Source of the DNA: Bryobacteraceae bacterium | GTDB lineage: Bacteria; Acidobacteriota; Terriglobia; Bryobacterales; Bryobacteraceae | Direction: 5' to 3' | NCBI GenBank assembly: GCA_041394945.1 | Contig: JAWKHH010000002.1 | Location: 938,501 to 1,002,500, forward strand | DNA: 64,000 bases | Shown: one piece after another, positions 17,530 to 26,240 of the stretch | How the letters are laid out: every line of letters begins with the position of its first letter | How positions within the stretch are numbered: the first letter of the stretch is position 1 | The notes under the pieces: model-generated | The model's input: only the letters and a program-made list of their open reading frames with translations | Database searches by the model: none | Told to the model about the DNA's origin: nothing | Position numbers and translations under genes: made by a program

Positions 17530-18712
17530 GGCGCCGCCAGATCCACTCCGCCGGGCCGTAGCGGTGCGCGGCGAGCCAACGTCTGCTGAACCATACTTGG
17601 GCCGCATAAACAGCCGCCGTCGGGATCAACCCAAGCGCCGGGCCCACGGCCCCATACAGCCCAACCCCGTACGAATACGCGAGCGTCGTGCAAATGGCCG
17701 ATTGCAGCAGGTAGTTCGTCAGCGCCATCCGGCCCACATAGGAAAATGGTTCCAGCCGTTCGCGCCACTTCCCGGACCCATTCCACAGCAGCACCAGCGT
17801 CGCCGCGTAGAAAAGGCTGAGCAGTGGAACCGCCACCGAAGAAACCACCAGCATCGAAACGCCCGCAAGGCTCGGCTGCGCAATGTTCGGCCGCAGCGCA
17901 TAGTGCATGCACACGGCGGCGAGGTTCAACGGCAGTCCCGCCGCCAGTCCGATGCGTTGCGCCCGGCGCCACCAATCCAGATGGCGACCGGAATCGGTGA
18001 TCACGCCCCGCCGCCACAGCCACACACCGGCCAGAAAGACGGCGATGATCCGGGGCAGAAACATCGGAAGGAAGGCGTTGAGCGCGCTCCATTCGCGGGC
18101 TCGCTCACGGAAGATACCGGCAACGCCGCCTTGCGAGTAGGTGCGAATCGTTTCCTGGATCTGCTCCGGAGTTGCTTCCGGCGGATGCGCCATCTCGGCT
18201 CCGGCCACCGAAGCGACGTAGCCTACGAGCATCATCGCCGGCATCAGAGCGTATCCGGCCGCCGCCCAGCGAACCAGGGCGCGGTCCGGCTTCCGCCGGA
18301 GCAAGAGGAGAAACGGGCCCGCCAGCGCATAGGAAATCAGAATGTCGCCCCACCACAAAACGAACGCGTGGAAAGCGCCGATGAGCAGCAGCACGGCCAT
18401 GCGCCGTACGAAAAACGCCGCCGGTTGCCCCCGCCGCTCCGCGCGGTCCATCTGGATCGCGAAGCCGATTCCGAATAGCGCCGCAAAGATCGTAATGAAT
18501 TTTCCGCTCACAAGAACGTCGATCGCGAACTGAACGCCAAGGTTTGCCCAATCGGTCCACATTTTGAACGGTTCCATGTATACCGCGAACGGCGCCACGA
18601 ACCCGCGCATGTTCGCCGTCAGGATCCCGAACAGCGCCGCGCCCCGCAGCGCGTCGATCACGGTGATTCGTTCCGCGGGTGGAACTGGCGCGAGGGCAGG
18701 CGTTTGTTCCAT
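17480..18712 (-). CDS. DUF418 (YeiB-like) membrane protein
   Basis: A 410-residue polytopic inner-membrane protein with about ten hydrophobic segments. The N-terminal motif RITVIDALRGAALFGILTANM and the C-terminal DUF418 block (PFSYVGRMALTNYLLQSAI, ending in GPAEWIWRRLTYS) define the YeiB family, which is related to acyltransferase-3-type membrane proteins. No biochemical activity is established. It is divergent from the DUF457 hydrolase gene (35-base gap) and overlaps the convergent lipid-kinase gene by 50 bases. Confidence 0.9.
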   Translation of the reverse strand: MEQTPALAPVPPAERITVIDALRGAALFGILTANMRGFVAPFAVYMEPFKMWTDWANLGVQFAIDVLVSGKFITIFAALFGIGFAIQMDRAERRGQPAAFFVRRMAVLLLIGAFHAFVLWWGDILISYALAGPFLLLLRRKPDRALVRWAAAGYALMPAMMLVGYVASVAGAEMAHPPEATPEQIQETIRTYSQGGVAGIFRERAREWSALNAFLPMFLPRIIAVFLAGVWLWRRGVITDSGRHLDWWRRAQRIGLAAGLPLNLAAVCMHYALRPNIAQPSLAGVSMLVVSSVAVPLLSLFYAATLVLLWNGSGKWRERLEPFSYVGRMALTNYLLQSAICTTLAYSYGVGLYGAVGPALGLIPTAAVYAAQVWFSRRWLAAHRYGPAEWIWRRLTYSAPAPRSAEEPSA

Positions 18713-18747
18713 GATCGGAGAGTGTATCGCAGCGGGCCCGGGAATGC

Positions 18748-19755
18748 ATGGATAATCTGACCCACACGCTCACCGGGATCATGCTAAGCCGCGCCGGCCT
18801 GGGCCGCTGGTCGCCGCGTGCATCGGTGCTCATGGCGTTGGCGGCGAATGTCCCCGATATCGACGTTCTGTGGGGCATTCCGTTCGGAACCGCCGCCTAC
18901 CTTGATGTCCACCGCGGCTTCTCCCACGGCGTTGCGACCATCCCGCTCATGGCCGCGCTGCCGGTCGCGCTGGTCGGGCTCTGGCGCCGCCCGCCGAACT
19001 TTCCCTGGCTCCGCGCGTGGACGCTCGCGATCGTCGCCGTCGCCAGTCACTTACTCCTCGACCTCACGAACATCTACGGTATCCGCCTCGGCTCTCCCTT
19101 CTCCCAGACCTGGTACCGTCTCGATTGGACCAACGTCGTTGACCCTTGGATCTGGGCCGTGCTCCTTCTCGGAGTCGTCTGGCCCATGCTCGCCGGCCTC
19201 GTCAGTTCCGAGATTGGCGCCAAGTCGAAGGCCGGTCCGGGCATCGCGCGATTCGCGCTCGCGTTCCTGATTCTCTACGAAGGCGGCCGGTGGCTGCTCC
19301 ATGGGCGCGCCGTTGAGACGCTTGCCGCCCGCATCTACGCGCACGGTACGCCGCGGCGCGTGATGGCGATGCCGAGCGCATGGAGTCCGCTGCGGTGGCG
19401 AGGACTCGTGGAGACCGGCGCGGCGTGGCAGGTAGTGCCCATCGACTTGACCGCGGAGTTCGACCCTGCCGAGGGGCAGGTCTTCTACAAGCCCGATCCC
19501 AACCCCTGGATCGAACGTGCCCGCGCCACCGGACCCTTCCAGGCGCTCGAACGTTTCTCCTCCACTTTGTTCTGGCGCGTCACCCCGCTGCCGGAACTGG
19601 ATGGCGGGGTGGAAGTCGCCGCCGGCGATATCCGCTTCGGCGATCCAGGCTCCGGCGCATTTCAGGCCACGGCTCGGTTCCGCCGCGATGGCAGCCTGGT
19701 GGAATCACGATTCGGATTCGGTGCGCCCCCCGGAGACCGTCTACGCGTGCGTTAG
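18748..19755 (+). CDS. Membrane-bound metal-dependent hydrolase (DUF457/YdjM family)
   Basis: A 335-residue protein starting MDNLTHTLTGIMLSRAG, typical of the YdjM/DUF457 family. Putative metal ligands lie in the N-terminal His (THTLTG), in ANVPDIDVLWG and in HRGFSHGV, and another in SHLLLDLTNIYG. About five membrane segments fill residues 60-180, followed by a soluble C-terminal domain of about 140 residues. E. coli YdjM is an SOS-controlled inner-membrane protein of unknown substrate. The stop is one base from the first possible start of the aldehyde dehydrogenase, so the two are probably co-transcribed. Confidence 0.85.
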   Translation: MDNLTHTLTGIMLSRAGLGRWSPRASVLMALAANVPDIDVLWGIPFGTAAYLDVHRGFSHGVATIPLMAALPVALVGLWRRPPNFPWLRAWTLAIVAVASHLLLDLTNIYGIRLGSPFSQTWYRLDWTNVVDPWIWAVLLLGVVWPMLAGLVSSEIGAKSKAGPGIARFALAFLILYEGGRWLLHGRAVETLAARIYAHGTPRRVMAMPSAWSPLRWRGLVETGAAWQVVPIDLTAEFDPAEGQVFYKPDPNPWIERARATGPFQALERFSSTLFWRVTPLPELDGGVEVAAGDIRFGDPGSGAFQATARFRRDGSLVESRFGFGAPPGDRLRVR

Positions 19756-19756
19756 C

Positions 19757-21187
19757 ATGATCGGGATGGATATGCCTATGTGGATCGCCGGACGTGCCGT
19801 GCGCACAGGAACTGAGATGCCGGTGGAACTGCCCTACGACGGATCGCGCGTGGCCACCGTCTATCGCGCCGGAGCCGAAGACGTTGACTCCGCCGTGGAG
19901 GCCGCAGAGTCCGCCGGCGGCGCCATGCGTGAGATGACGCGCGCAGAACGCTCCGCCATCCTGCGCCGGGCCCACGAGAAGCTCATCGCCCGTAAGGAAG
20001 AGTTCGCCAAAGCGATCGTGGCCGAGTGCGGCAAGCCGCTCAAGGAAGCCCGCGTCGAAGTCGATCGTGCGTCGCACACGCTGCTGTTCTCCTCCGAAGA
20101 AGCCAACCGCCTTGCCGGCGAAGAGATCCCCATGGACGCCGAGCCCCATGGCAAGGGCCACTGGGCCATGACGGTGCGCGAGCCCGTCGGCGTCATCGCC
20201 GCGATTACGCCGTTCAACTTCCCCTTGAACCTCGCGATGCACAAGATCGGCCCCGCCCTCGCCGGCGGCAACACCGTCGTCCACAAACCGGCGACGGTAA
20301 CTCCGATCAGCGGACTCATGATGGCGGAATTATTCGCCGAATGCGGCTTGCCGGCCGGCGCGCTCAACGTGATCACCGGGCCCGGCGGCGCCGTCGGCGA
20401 CGCGCTTGTCGATCATCCCGGCGTCAAGATGATCACCTTCACGGGAAGCCCCGAAGTCGGCTTGGGCATCCGCGCCCGCGCCGGAATGAAGCGTGTGACT
20501 CTCGAACTCGGCAACAACTCCGCCGTCATCGTCGACGACGACGCCGACCTCGACGAAGCCGCCGCCAAGTGCGTCGGAGGGGCGTTCGCGCACTCCGGCC
20601 AGGTTTGCATCTCCGTGCAGCGCGTTTATGTGAGCGGCCGCGTGCACAGCGGGTTCGTCGAACGCATGGCGGAGCGCACGCGCGCATTGGCGATGGGCCA
20701 TCCGGGGGAGGCCGCCACCGACGTCAGCTCGCTGATCACCGCCGCCGAAGCCGATCGCGTGAAGGGCTGGATCGACGATGCCGTCAAGGCGGGCGCCCGG
20801 ATCGCGGTGGGCGGTGAACGGACGGCCCGCGCCACCGTCGCGCCGGCTGTGCTCGAAAACGTTCCCGAATCGGCCGCGGTCATGTCGAAAGAGGTCTTCG
20901 GTCCGGTGGTCGGAGTGAACTCGTTCGAGTCGCTCGACGCCGCCATCGATCTTGTCAATCAGTCGGACTACGGTCTCCAGGCGGCCATCTACACGCGCGA
21001 TATCGCGAAGGCCTTTTCCGCCGCGCGGCGCGTCCACGTCGGCGGATTCATGATCAACGAGATTCCGCAGTACCGCGTGGACCAGATGCCCTACGGCGGC
21101 GTGAAGATGAGCGGTGCCGGCCGTGAGGGCCCGCGCTACGCGATCGAAGAAATGACCGAAATGAAGCTCATCTGCTGGAAGGCCTGA
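19757..21187 (+). CDS. NAD(P)-dependent aldehyde dehydrogenase
   Basis: A 476-residue cytosolic oxidoreductase oxidising an aldehyde to the acid or acyl form. Landmarks are TPFNFPLNLAMHK, the NAD-binding FTGSPEVG, the general-base region VTLELGNNSAVIV and the catalytic cysteine in HSGQVCIS, then KEVFGPVVGV. In-frame ATGs at 19757, 19766, 19772 and 19778 are all possible starts; I list the first, and a GGGATGGA stretch favours 19772. Length fits the family. It follows the DUF457 gene immediately. Substrate not determinable; the NFPLN form resembles the broad-specificity lactaldehyde/succinate-semialdehyde group. Confidence 0.93.
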   Translation: MIGMDMPMWIAGRAVRTGTEMPVELPYDGSRVATVYRAGAEDVDSAVEAAESAGGAMREMTRAERSAILRRAHEKLIARKEEFAKAIVAECGKPLKEARVEVDRASHTLLFSSEEANRLAGEEIPMDAEPHGKGHWAMTVREPVGVIAAITPFNFPLNLAMHKIGPALAGGNTVVHKPATVTPISGLMMAELFAECGLPAGALNVITGPGGAVGDALVDHPGVKMITFTGSPEVGLGIRARAGMKRVTLELGNNSAVIVDDDADLDEAAAKCVGGAFAHSGQVCISVQRVYVSGRVHSGFVERMAERTRALAMGHPGEAATDVSSLITAAEADRVKGWIDDAVKAGARIAVGGERTARATVAPAVLENVPESAAVMSKEVFGPVVGVNSFESLDAAIDLVNQSDYGLQAAIYTRDIAKAFSAARRVHVGGFMINEIPQYRVDQMPYGGVKMSGAGREGPRYAIEEMTEMKLICWKA

Positions 21188-21202
21188 TCAGCGCGAACAC
21201 GC

Positions 21203-21952
21203 TCAACGCGAGTCCTTCGCGCACCGGAATCCCAGGTTCGGCGTCTTCTGATTCGTCCGCACCCAGTTCCGGAAAAACACCGTCACGCGCGGACCGCTAT
21301 CGGACCAAGCCCCGCCGCGGATCACCTTGTAAGTTCCCGACTCCGGCCCCTTGGGATTCGCCGCCGGGCTCGACCGATAATACTCACGCGCGAACCAATC
21401 GTTGCACCACTCCGATACCCCGCCCGACATATCGAAAAGACCGAAATCGTTGGGCGGGTGCTGTGCCACCGGAGCCGGCCCCGCCGCCGTCCCATACCGC
21501 GCCAGCTTCGCGTCGGCCTTGTCGCCCCACGGGTAGCTGAGCCCTTCCTTGCCGCCACGGGCCGCCCGTTCCCATTCCGCCTCCGTCGGCAGCCGCTTTC
21601 CCGCCCAGGCGCAGTACGCGTTGGCCTCCTCCCAATCCACGTTGTAAACCGGGAAGCTCTCTTCTCCCGCCGGCGCCGCGCCGTTCACCCAGTGATAGGG
21701 AGCCTTCCGGTCCGGCTGTGCGGCGAGAAACTTCGCGTACGCCGCATTCGTAACTTCGGTCCTGTCGAGCCGGAATGCATCGAGCGCCACCGTATGCACC
21801 GGACGGTCATCAAGCAGCACCACCGGGCGCATCTTCGTGGAATCGTCCCGCGTGGACTTGTGCCGCCCCATCTCGAACTGACCCGCCGGGATGAGCACCA
21901 TTCCGTCTTCGGCGGCCATGGCGGCCGCCAGCAGAAACAGAACCGGACGCAT
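21203..21952 (-). CDS. Exported SUMF1/FGE-sulfatase-domain protein
   Basis: A 249-residue protein with a signal peptide (MRPVLFLLAAAMAAE) and a complete formylglycine-generating-enzyme fold: MVLIPAGQFEMG, RTEVTNAAYAKF, RLPTEAEWERAAR, FGLFDMSGGVSEW, RGGAWSDSG and LGFRCAKD. The paired catalytic cysteines of true FGE (about 20-30 residues before the final GFR) are missing, so it is more likely a binding or structural C-type-lectin-like protein than a sulfatase activator. Its ATG shares one base with the stop of the upstream DUF1501 gene (TGATG), giving strong translational coupling. Confidence 0.9.
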   Translation of the reverse strand: MRPVLFLLAAAMAAEDGMVLIPAGQFEMGRHKSTRDDSTKMRPVVLLDDRPVHTVALDAFRLDRTEVTNAAYAKFLAAQPDRKAPYHWVNGAAPAGEESFPVYNVDWEEANAYCAWAGKRLPTEAEWERAARGGKEGLSYPWGDKADAKLARYGTAAGPAPVAQHPPNDFGLFDMSGGVSEWCNDWFAREYYRSSPAANPKGPESGTYKVIRGGAWSDSGPRVTVFFRNWVRTNQKTPNLGFRCAKDSR

Positions 21953-23352
21953 CAAACGAAAAGATCCGCGATCTCGTCGTCGATCAACATCTCGGTCGCG
22001 CCCAGGACGTCCACGTACCGGTAGGCGCGCTTCGAAGGCGTGTTCGTGATCGCCTTCTTCCAATCGATGCCCAGCGCCGAGTAGATCGTCGCATACACAT
22101 TCTCCGTCTTCGGCGGCATCTTTTTGTACTTCCACCCGGTATCGAGCGTCTTCATCCCGTCTGTGTCGGTCCCGCCGATGATCCGCCCGCCCTTCACGCC
22201 GGCGCCCGCGAACAGCGACAGGTAGCACTGGTTGTAATGGTGCCGCCCTGCGTTGCCGTTCAACGCGCCCGGCGTCCGCCCGAACTCGGTGGCCATCACC
22301 ACCAGCGTCTCGTCAAGCAGCGACTTGCCTATCTCCCGCGGCGAAGGCGCCGCCGCCAGATCGCGCAGCAGGCTCGCCATCGCCCGGTCGAACTGGTTAC
22401 ACCGAACGTAGTGGTTGGACTTCGCGTCGTGATTGAAAATGTTCTTGTGGTGATCCCAATCCGGGTGGCACACGTGAATGTAGCGCGTGCCGGCGTCGGC
22501 CATGATCAGATTCCGCGCCAGCAGGCACCCCAGCCCCACTTCGTCGTCGCCGTAGCGTTTCTTATCCTCATCCGACATCCGGAACGCCGCCGGCCACCGC
22601 TGGTCCCCAAGGATGCGGAACGCAGAATCCTGGTAGTCGCGGAACGCGCCCATCGACGCCCCGCGCGACGCGCGCGACGGAGCCACCGCCTTGTCCAGTT
22701 CCTTCAACAACCGGTACCGCTCGTCGAGCAGTTTCGCCGCCTCGTTGTCCATGTCGCCGCCGGCCAGCCCGCCCCGGAAGTTGATATCCACCACCGAGTG
22801 CCGTGGCGGCAGAAAGCCGGTCGAAATCGCCCCGCACCCCGATGTATCCAGGTTGCAGCCGATGTAAGTGGGGAACGTATCCGCCTCGCGCCTCTGCGAC
22901 TCGAACTCGTACGCGATCACCGACCCCACCGACGGGATCTCCGGCGCCTGCGCCGGGTTCAGCGGCCGTCCCGCCTGCGTATAATACTGGCCGCGGAAAT
23001 GGACCACCTCGTGGCTCCACATGGACCGCACGATCGACACCCGGTCCATTTCCTTCGAAAGCTCAGGGAACAGCCGGTGTGAAAGGTAGAGGTCGTTCCG
23101 GACCTGCCGCACGTCGAGATCCTTGGGCGTTCCCTCGCTCTCCTTGAAATCGAACGTGTCGAGATGCGAGATCGCCCCAGCCAGTTCGATCAGCACGGCG
23201 AACCGCGCTGTGCCGCGCGGATTGGCGTGGCCCGCGGCGCGCAATTGCGGCGTCAGCAGGGCTTGGTCGGCGAACGATCCGAGTAGACCGTAGCCGCCCA
23301 GCCGCAGCACGTCGCGTCGGGCCGGAAGTAAGTCGGAGACTCGTTTTTGCAT
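21952..23352 (-). CDS. DUF1501 domain protein
   Basis: A 466-residue exported protein of the DUF1501 family, a sulfatase/alkaline-phosphatase-fold group common in Planctomycetes and Acidobacteriota. Visible landmarks are AGAISHLDTFDFK near the N-terminus, VRSMWSHEVVHFRGQYY, HVCHPDWDHHKN, VVMATEFGRTPG and the HHYNQCYLSLFAGAGVKGG region, which supply clustered His/Asp candidate ligands. Upstream comes the DUF1549 gene (11 bases away) and downstream the overlapping SUMF1 gene. DUF1501 is nearly always encoded beside DUF1549/PSD1 partners; the joint function is not established, though polysaccharide degradation at the cell surface is often suggested. Confidence 0.92.
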   Translation of the reverse strand: MQKRVSDLLPARRDVLRLGGYGLLGSFADQALLTPQLRAAGHANPRGTARFAVLIELAGAISHLDTFDFKESEGTPKDLDVRQVRNDLYLSHRLFPELSKEMDRVSIVRSMWSHEVVHFRGQYYTQAGRPLNPAQAPEIPSVGSVIAYEFESQRREADTFPTYIGCNLDTSGCGAISTGFLPPRHSVVDINFRGGLAGGDMDNEAAKLLDERYRLLKELDKAVAPSRASRGASMGAFRDYQDSAFRILGDQRWPAAFRMSDEDKKRYGDDEVGLGCLLARNLIMADAGTRYIHVCHPDWDHHKNIFNHDAKSNHYVRCNQFDRAMASLLRDLAAAPSPREIGKSLLDETLVVMATEFGRTPGALNGNAGRHHYNQCYLSLFAGAGVKGGRIIGGTDTDGMKTLDTGWKYKKMPPKTENVYATIYSALGIDWKKAITNTPSKRAYRYVDVLGATEMLIDDEIADLFV

Positions 23353-23363
23353 CGGTCGTTCCC

Positions 23364-25172
23364 TCAGTAGTTGAACAGAAACTCAGGGCTGTTGATCAGC
23401 GCCCACTGCAGGTTCTCGGCCCCTCGCCGGCGATCCTTCGCCAGAGCCCGCAGCGCCACTTCGGATTCTTCCGGCGCCGGCCTGCGCGAAAGCGTCGCCA
23501 CGTAGAGCTGATCCACCAGCGCGGCATCCGCTACGTCGCTCTCGAGCAGCGCCTGCACCCGGCTGTTCCCGAGCGCGAGCACGCGGTCCGTCACGAGCTT
23601 CGATTGCATCAGCACCATCGCCTGCAGCGACGACGGCGTCGTCTTCTTGGGCATATCGTCCCGCGTCGATTGCCCGAAGATCCGCATGAAGTTCTGCACC
23701 TCGCCCGGCGCCTTCTTCGGCTCCGCCATCTGCTGCACCATCGGCACCTTCGCGTCGCCGCTGGTGTAGTTGCCAGGACGCGCCGTCGCCACCGCAATGG
23801 CATCGTGCAACTCCGCCGCGCTCAGCAGCCGAACAAACTTGCGCGCGTAGTAAGGCGCGTAGCTATCTTTCCACTCGCCCGGAAAACGCGATGAAAGCTG
23901 ATACGCGTTCGACTTCATGATCCGCCGCGTCAGCGTCTTGAAGCTGTAATTCGATTTCTGGAAGTCCACCGCCAGCGCGTCGAGCAGCGCCGGATTCGAC
24001 GGCTGAATCGTCCACGGCGCCGGCGGCGGATTCTTCGGATCGTACCGCCCCAGGTCAAAATCGTCCACCGGTTCCACAATCCCGAAGCCCATCAGTTCCG
24101 CCCAGATCCGGTTGGTGAACGCTCGGGAAAATTGGATGTGCGACGTAAGCATCCGCGCCAGTTCGTCGCGCTCGTTCCGCCCGGCCACCGGTTCCTCACC
24201 GCTCAGGATGAACCGCGGCGATCCCGCCCCGCCGCTGCGCGCCACCCGCACGATCGACGGCGCCTTCGTGTCGTAACCCGGCGCGAGATCGTCCACCGTA
24301 TATTCGGTGTTGGCCTGGTAGCCGTTCTCCCAGTTCATGATCTGCCGCGTCTTCCCGAAGAAGCCCGCCTGCCGGAAGAAATCCTCGCGCTTCTTCTGCA
24401 CCAGAAACAGGTTCACCTTCTCCAGATGATTCTTGCCGTCGTGGCACGAGATGCACGCTAGGTTCAGCCCGAGGAAAACTTTCGAGTAAGTGACGGTGAA
24501 CTCGTCCACCGTGTCCGGGATATTCACCAGGTCGAGCGCGCCCTCCTCCTCGGGATCGTCCTTCGCCTTCACGAAATCCCGCGCGAAGTAGAGCCCGCCC
24601 GGCACCGAAAAGCTCGTCTTTCCGCCGCCCGTCAGCAGTTCGCTCGCCACCTCGTTGTACGGACGGTCCAGACGCAGCCACTCGCGGACCCAGTAGTGGA
24701 ACAGGTTCAACCCGTGGCCCATCCGCTGCCCGGCGCGGAACAGATCCTCGAAATAGTAAGTCCACTTATCGATGAAAGCCGGGCTGTCCACCAGCTTGTC
24801 GATCAGCGCGTCGCGCTTTCCCGGATCGGTGCTCGCCAGGAACGCCTCGAGCGCCGCCGGCTCCGGAATGCGCCCAGTGGCGTCCAGCCACGCCCGCCGT
24901 GCGAACTCTTCGTCGGAGGCGAGCGGCGCATGGGGAATCGAATCCGCCTTCATCCGTCCGAACACTTGGTCGTCGATGTAGCCGCGCGAAGCCGGCATCG
25001 GGGCCGCCACCGCCGGCGCCGCCGCCGCCTCCGCCGTGATCCGGGCCACGGCCTTTGAACGCTCCTGCCGCGGCTGCAGAATCGTCCGGTGCGCCGCGTC
25101 GATCTCGTCCTGCCGGTGCGTCTGCGCCATCGCGGCGGCGCCGACAAGGATAAACGCGAGGATCTGCTTCAT
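23364..25172 (-). CDS. DUF1549/DUF1553 (PSCyt2/PSD1) domain protein
   Basis: A 602-residue exported protein with a signal peptide (MKQILAFILVGAAAMAQ). The DUF1549 block spans roughly residues 65-260 (RRAWLDATGRIPEPAALEAFL, RDALIDKLVDSPAFIDKW). A CISCH heme-c type motif follows. DUF1553 occupies the C-terminal third (SHIQFSRAFTNRIWAELMGFG, SYSFKTLTRRIMKSNAYQLS-like stretch, and the ending NLQWALINSPEFLFNY). Compared with the protein at 29000-31486 it lacks an N-terminal PSCyt1 domain. It is the first gene of the DUF1549-DUF1501-SUMF1 unit and 19 bases after the NHL-repeat gene. Confidence 0.9.
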   Translation of the reverse strand: MKQILAFILVGAAAMAQTHRQDEIDAAHRTILQPRQERSKAVARITAEAAAAPAVAAPMPASRGYIDDQVFGRMKADSIPHAPLASDEEFARRAWLDATGRIPEPAALEAFLASTDPGKRDALIDKLVDSPAFIDKWTYYFEDLFRAGQRMGHGLNLFHYWVREWLRLDRPYNEVASELLTGGGKTSFSVPGGLYFARDFVKAKDDPEEEGALDLVNIPDTVDEFTVTYSKVFLGLNLACISCHDGKNHLEKVNLFLVQKKREDFFRQAGFFGKTRQIMNWENGYQANTEYTVDDLAPGYDTKAPSIVRVARSGGAGSPRFILSGEEPVAGRNERDELARMLTSHIQFSRAFTNRIWAELMGFGIVEPVDDFDLGRYDPKNPPPAPWTIQPSNPALLDALAVDFQKSNYSFKTLTRRIMKSNAYQLSSRFPGEWKDSYAPYYARKFVRLLSAAELHDAIAVATARPGNYTSGDAKVPMVQQMAEPKKAPGEVQNFMRIFGQSTRDDMPKKTTPSSLQAMVLMQSKLVTDRVLALGNSRVQALLESDVADAALVDQLYVATLSRRPAPEESEVALRALAKDRRRGAENLQWALINSPEFLFNY

Positions 25173-25191
25173 GGGTTTCGCCTGCCTTATT

Positions 25192-26031
25192 CTATCGCCG
25201 TCGAAATATCTGGACCCGCTTGCCGTTCACTTCCGCCACGTAGAGCCGCTCGCGCGAATCGAGCGCCATCAGGTGCGGCAATTGCAGCATTTGCGCGTCG
25301 CCCCATTGCGCCGTCAAATGGCCGTCGTCAAGCGATAAATGCGAGATCGTGTTGGCGTCGCCATCCGACACCAGCAGTTCCCGGCCCACCACGATCATGC
25401 CGAACGGATTCCCGAAGCCCGTCCACACGGCTGCGATCTTGCCGTCGGGAGTGAATGCCTGTACCCGCCGATTATTCCGATCCGCCACATAAACCCGATC
25501 CGCACGGTCGATCGCGAGTCCATGCGCGGTGGCGAACTCGCCTTCGCCCTTGCCCCTCTTGCCCCAAGCCATCACGAACTCGCCTTTGGAGTTCAGCTTC
25601 ACGATCCGTCCGTTGCCGGAATCGGCAACGAAGATGGATCCATCGGAGGTAAACACCAAATCGTCCGGCGACCGGAACTTCGGCTCGCTCGGTCCTTCGC
25701 CGAGTGTGAGGAGAAGCTCCCCGTGCGGAGAGAACTTCCGCAGTAGATGGTTGCCGTTGTCCGTGGTCCATATGTTTCCCTGCCGGTCAACCCGCAACCC
25801 ATGCGCCACCTTGAACAGGCCTTCGCCCCAGGCGCCAAGGAGCTTTCCCTTCTTGTCCAACGCCAGTAATGGCTTAGGACCTCGATGAAGAATATAGACC
25901 CGGTCCTTGGCGTCAATCGCGACGCCCGACATGGCCCCGATTTCCACTTCCGGCGGGAGCGTCACGAAGCCTGTGGACACAAATAGAGCGGCGGCGGCAG
26001 CGAGCATAGGTGCTGAAATATTTTGTATCAC
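25192..26031 (-). CDS. Exported NHL-repeat beta-propeller protein
   Basis: A 279-residue protein with a hydrophobic N-terminus and then about six NHL-type blades (for example GVAIDAKDRVYIL, GLRVDRQGNIWTTDNGNHLLRKF, DLVFTSDGSIFVADSGNGRIVKL, GLAIDRADRVYVADRNNRRVQAF). Such propellers bind proteins or glycans, or form the core of peptidyl-amidating lyases; no catalytic residues can be assigned. Two possible starts exist (residues 1 and 9). It is probably the first gene of the minus-strand unit that runs down to 21203. The 209-base gap upstream is AT-rich. Confidence 0.88.
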   Translation of the reverse strand: MIQNISAPMLAAAAALFVSTGFVTLPPEVEIGAMSGVAIDAKDRVYILHRGPKPLLALDKKGKLLGAWGEGLFKVAHGLRVDRQGNIWTTDNGNHLLRKFSPHGELLLTLGEGPSEPKFRSPDDLVFTSDGSIFVADSGNGRIVKLNSKGEFVMAWGKRGKGEGEFATAHGLAIDRADRVYVADRNNRRVQAFTPDGKIAAVWTGFGNPFGMIVVGRELLVSDGDANTISHLSLDDGHLTAQWGDAQMLQLPHLMALDSRERLYVAEVNGKRVQIFRRR

Positions 26032-26087
26032 ATGTCGTGACCATTGTCACTTCAAAAAATATTCGCGCGAAGAAAAGAAAAATATCC

Positions 26088-26116
26088 GTGACGAAATTGA
26101 TAGGACTAGGTACAAT
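26088..26116 (+). promoter_or_regulatory. Candidate promoter of the MscS gene
   Basis: Within the AT-rich 209-base divergent region, GTGACG (26088-26093) and TACAAT (26111-26116) form a sigma70-like -35/-10 pair with a 17-base spacer. They lie about 125 bases before the channel-gene ATG at 26241. The -10 is one base from consensus; the -35 is weaker. Confidence 0.4.
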
Positions 26117-26240
26117 GGGGGTATCGGAGGGCCCGCGTCCAAAACGCGAGCCCCACTCTCGGTATTGCGCGCCGGTCTGACATCTCTCCTCCGGCAGACC
26201 GGCGCCCCGAGACCTTCCTTCGTAAGACAATAGAAACAGA

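Noticed and set aside
17564..18478. Long plus-strand frame opposite the DUF418 gene
   Set aside because: Arg/His-rich shadow translation of a high-GC gene; no start signal and no recognisable domain. The same applies to the many long antisense frames over the TonB receptors, ligA, leuS and kinases.
21203..21330. Second possible DGR variable repeat in the other FGE-domain gene
   Set aside because: Its C-terminal RGGAW...LGFRC segment was compared with the template repeat. Bases differ at many G, C and T positions and the AAC clusters are absent, so it is only a shared fold, not a repeat of this DGR.
21203..21952. True formylglycine-generating enzyme (sulfatase activator)
   Set aside because: The domain is complete, but the catalytic cysteine pair before the final GFR is missing and no sulfatase gene is adjacent.
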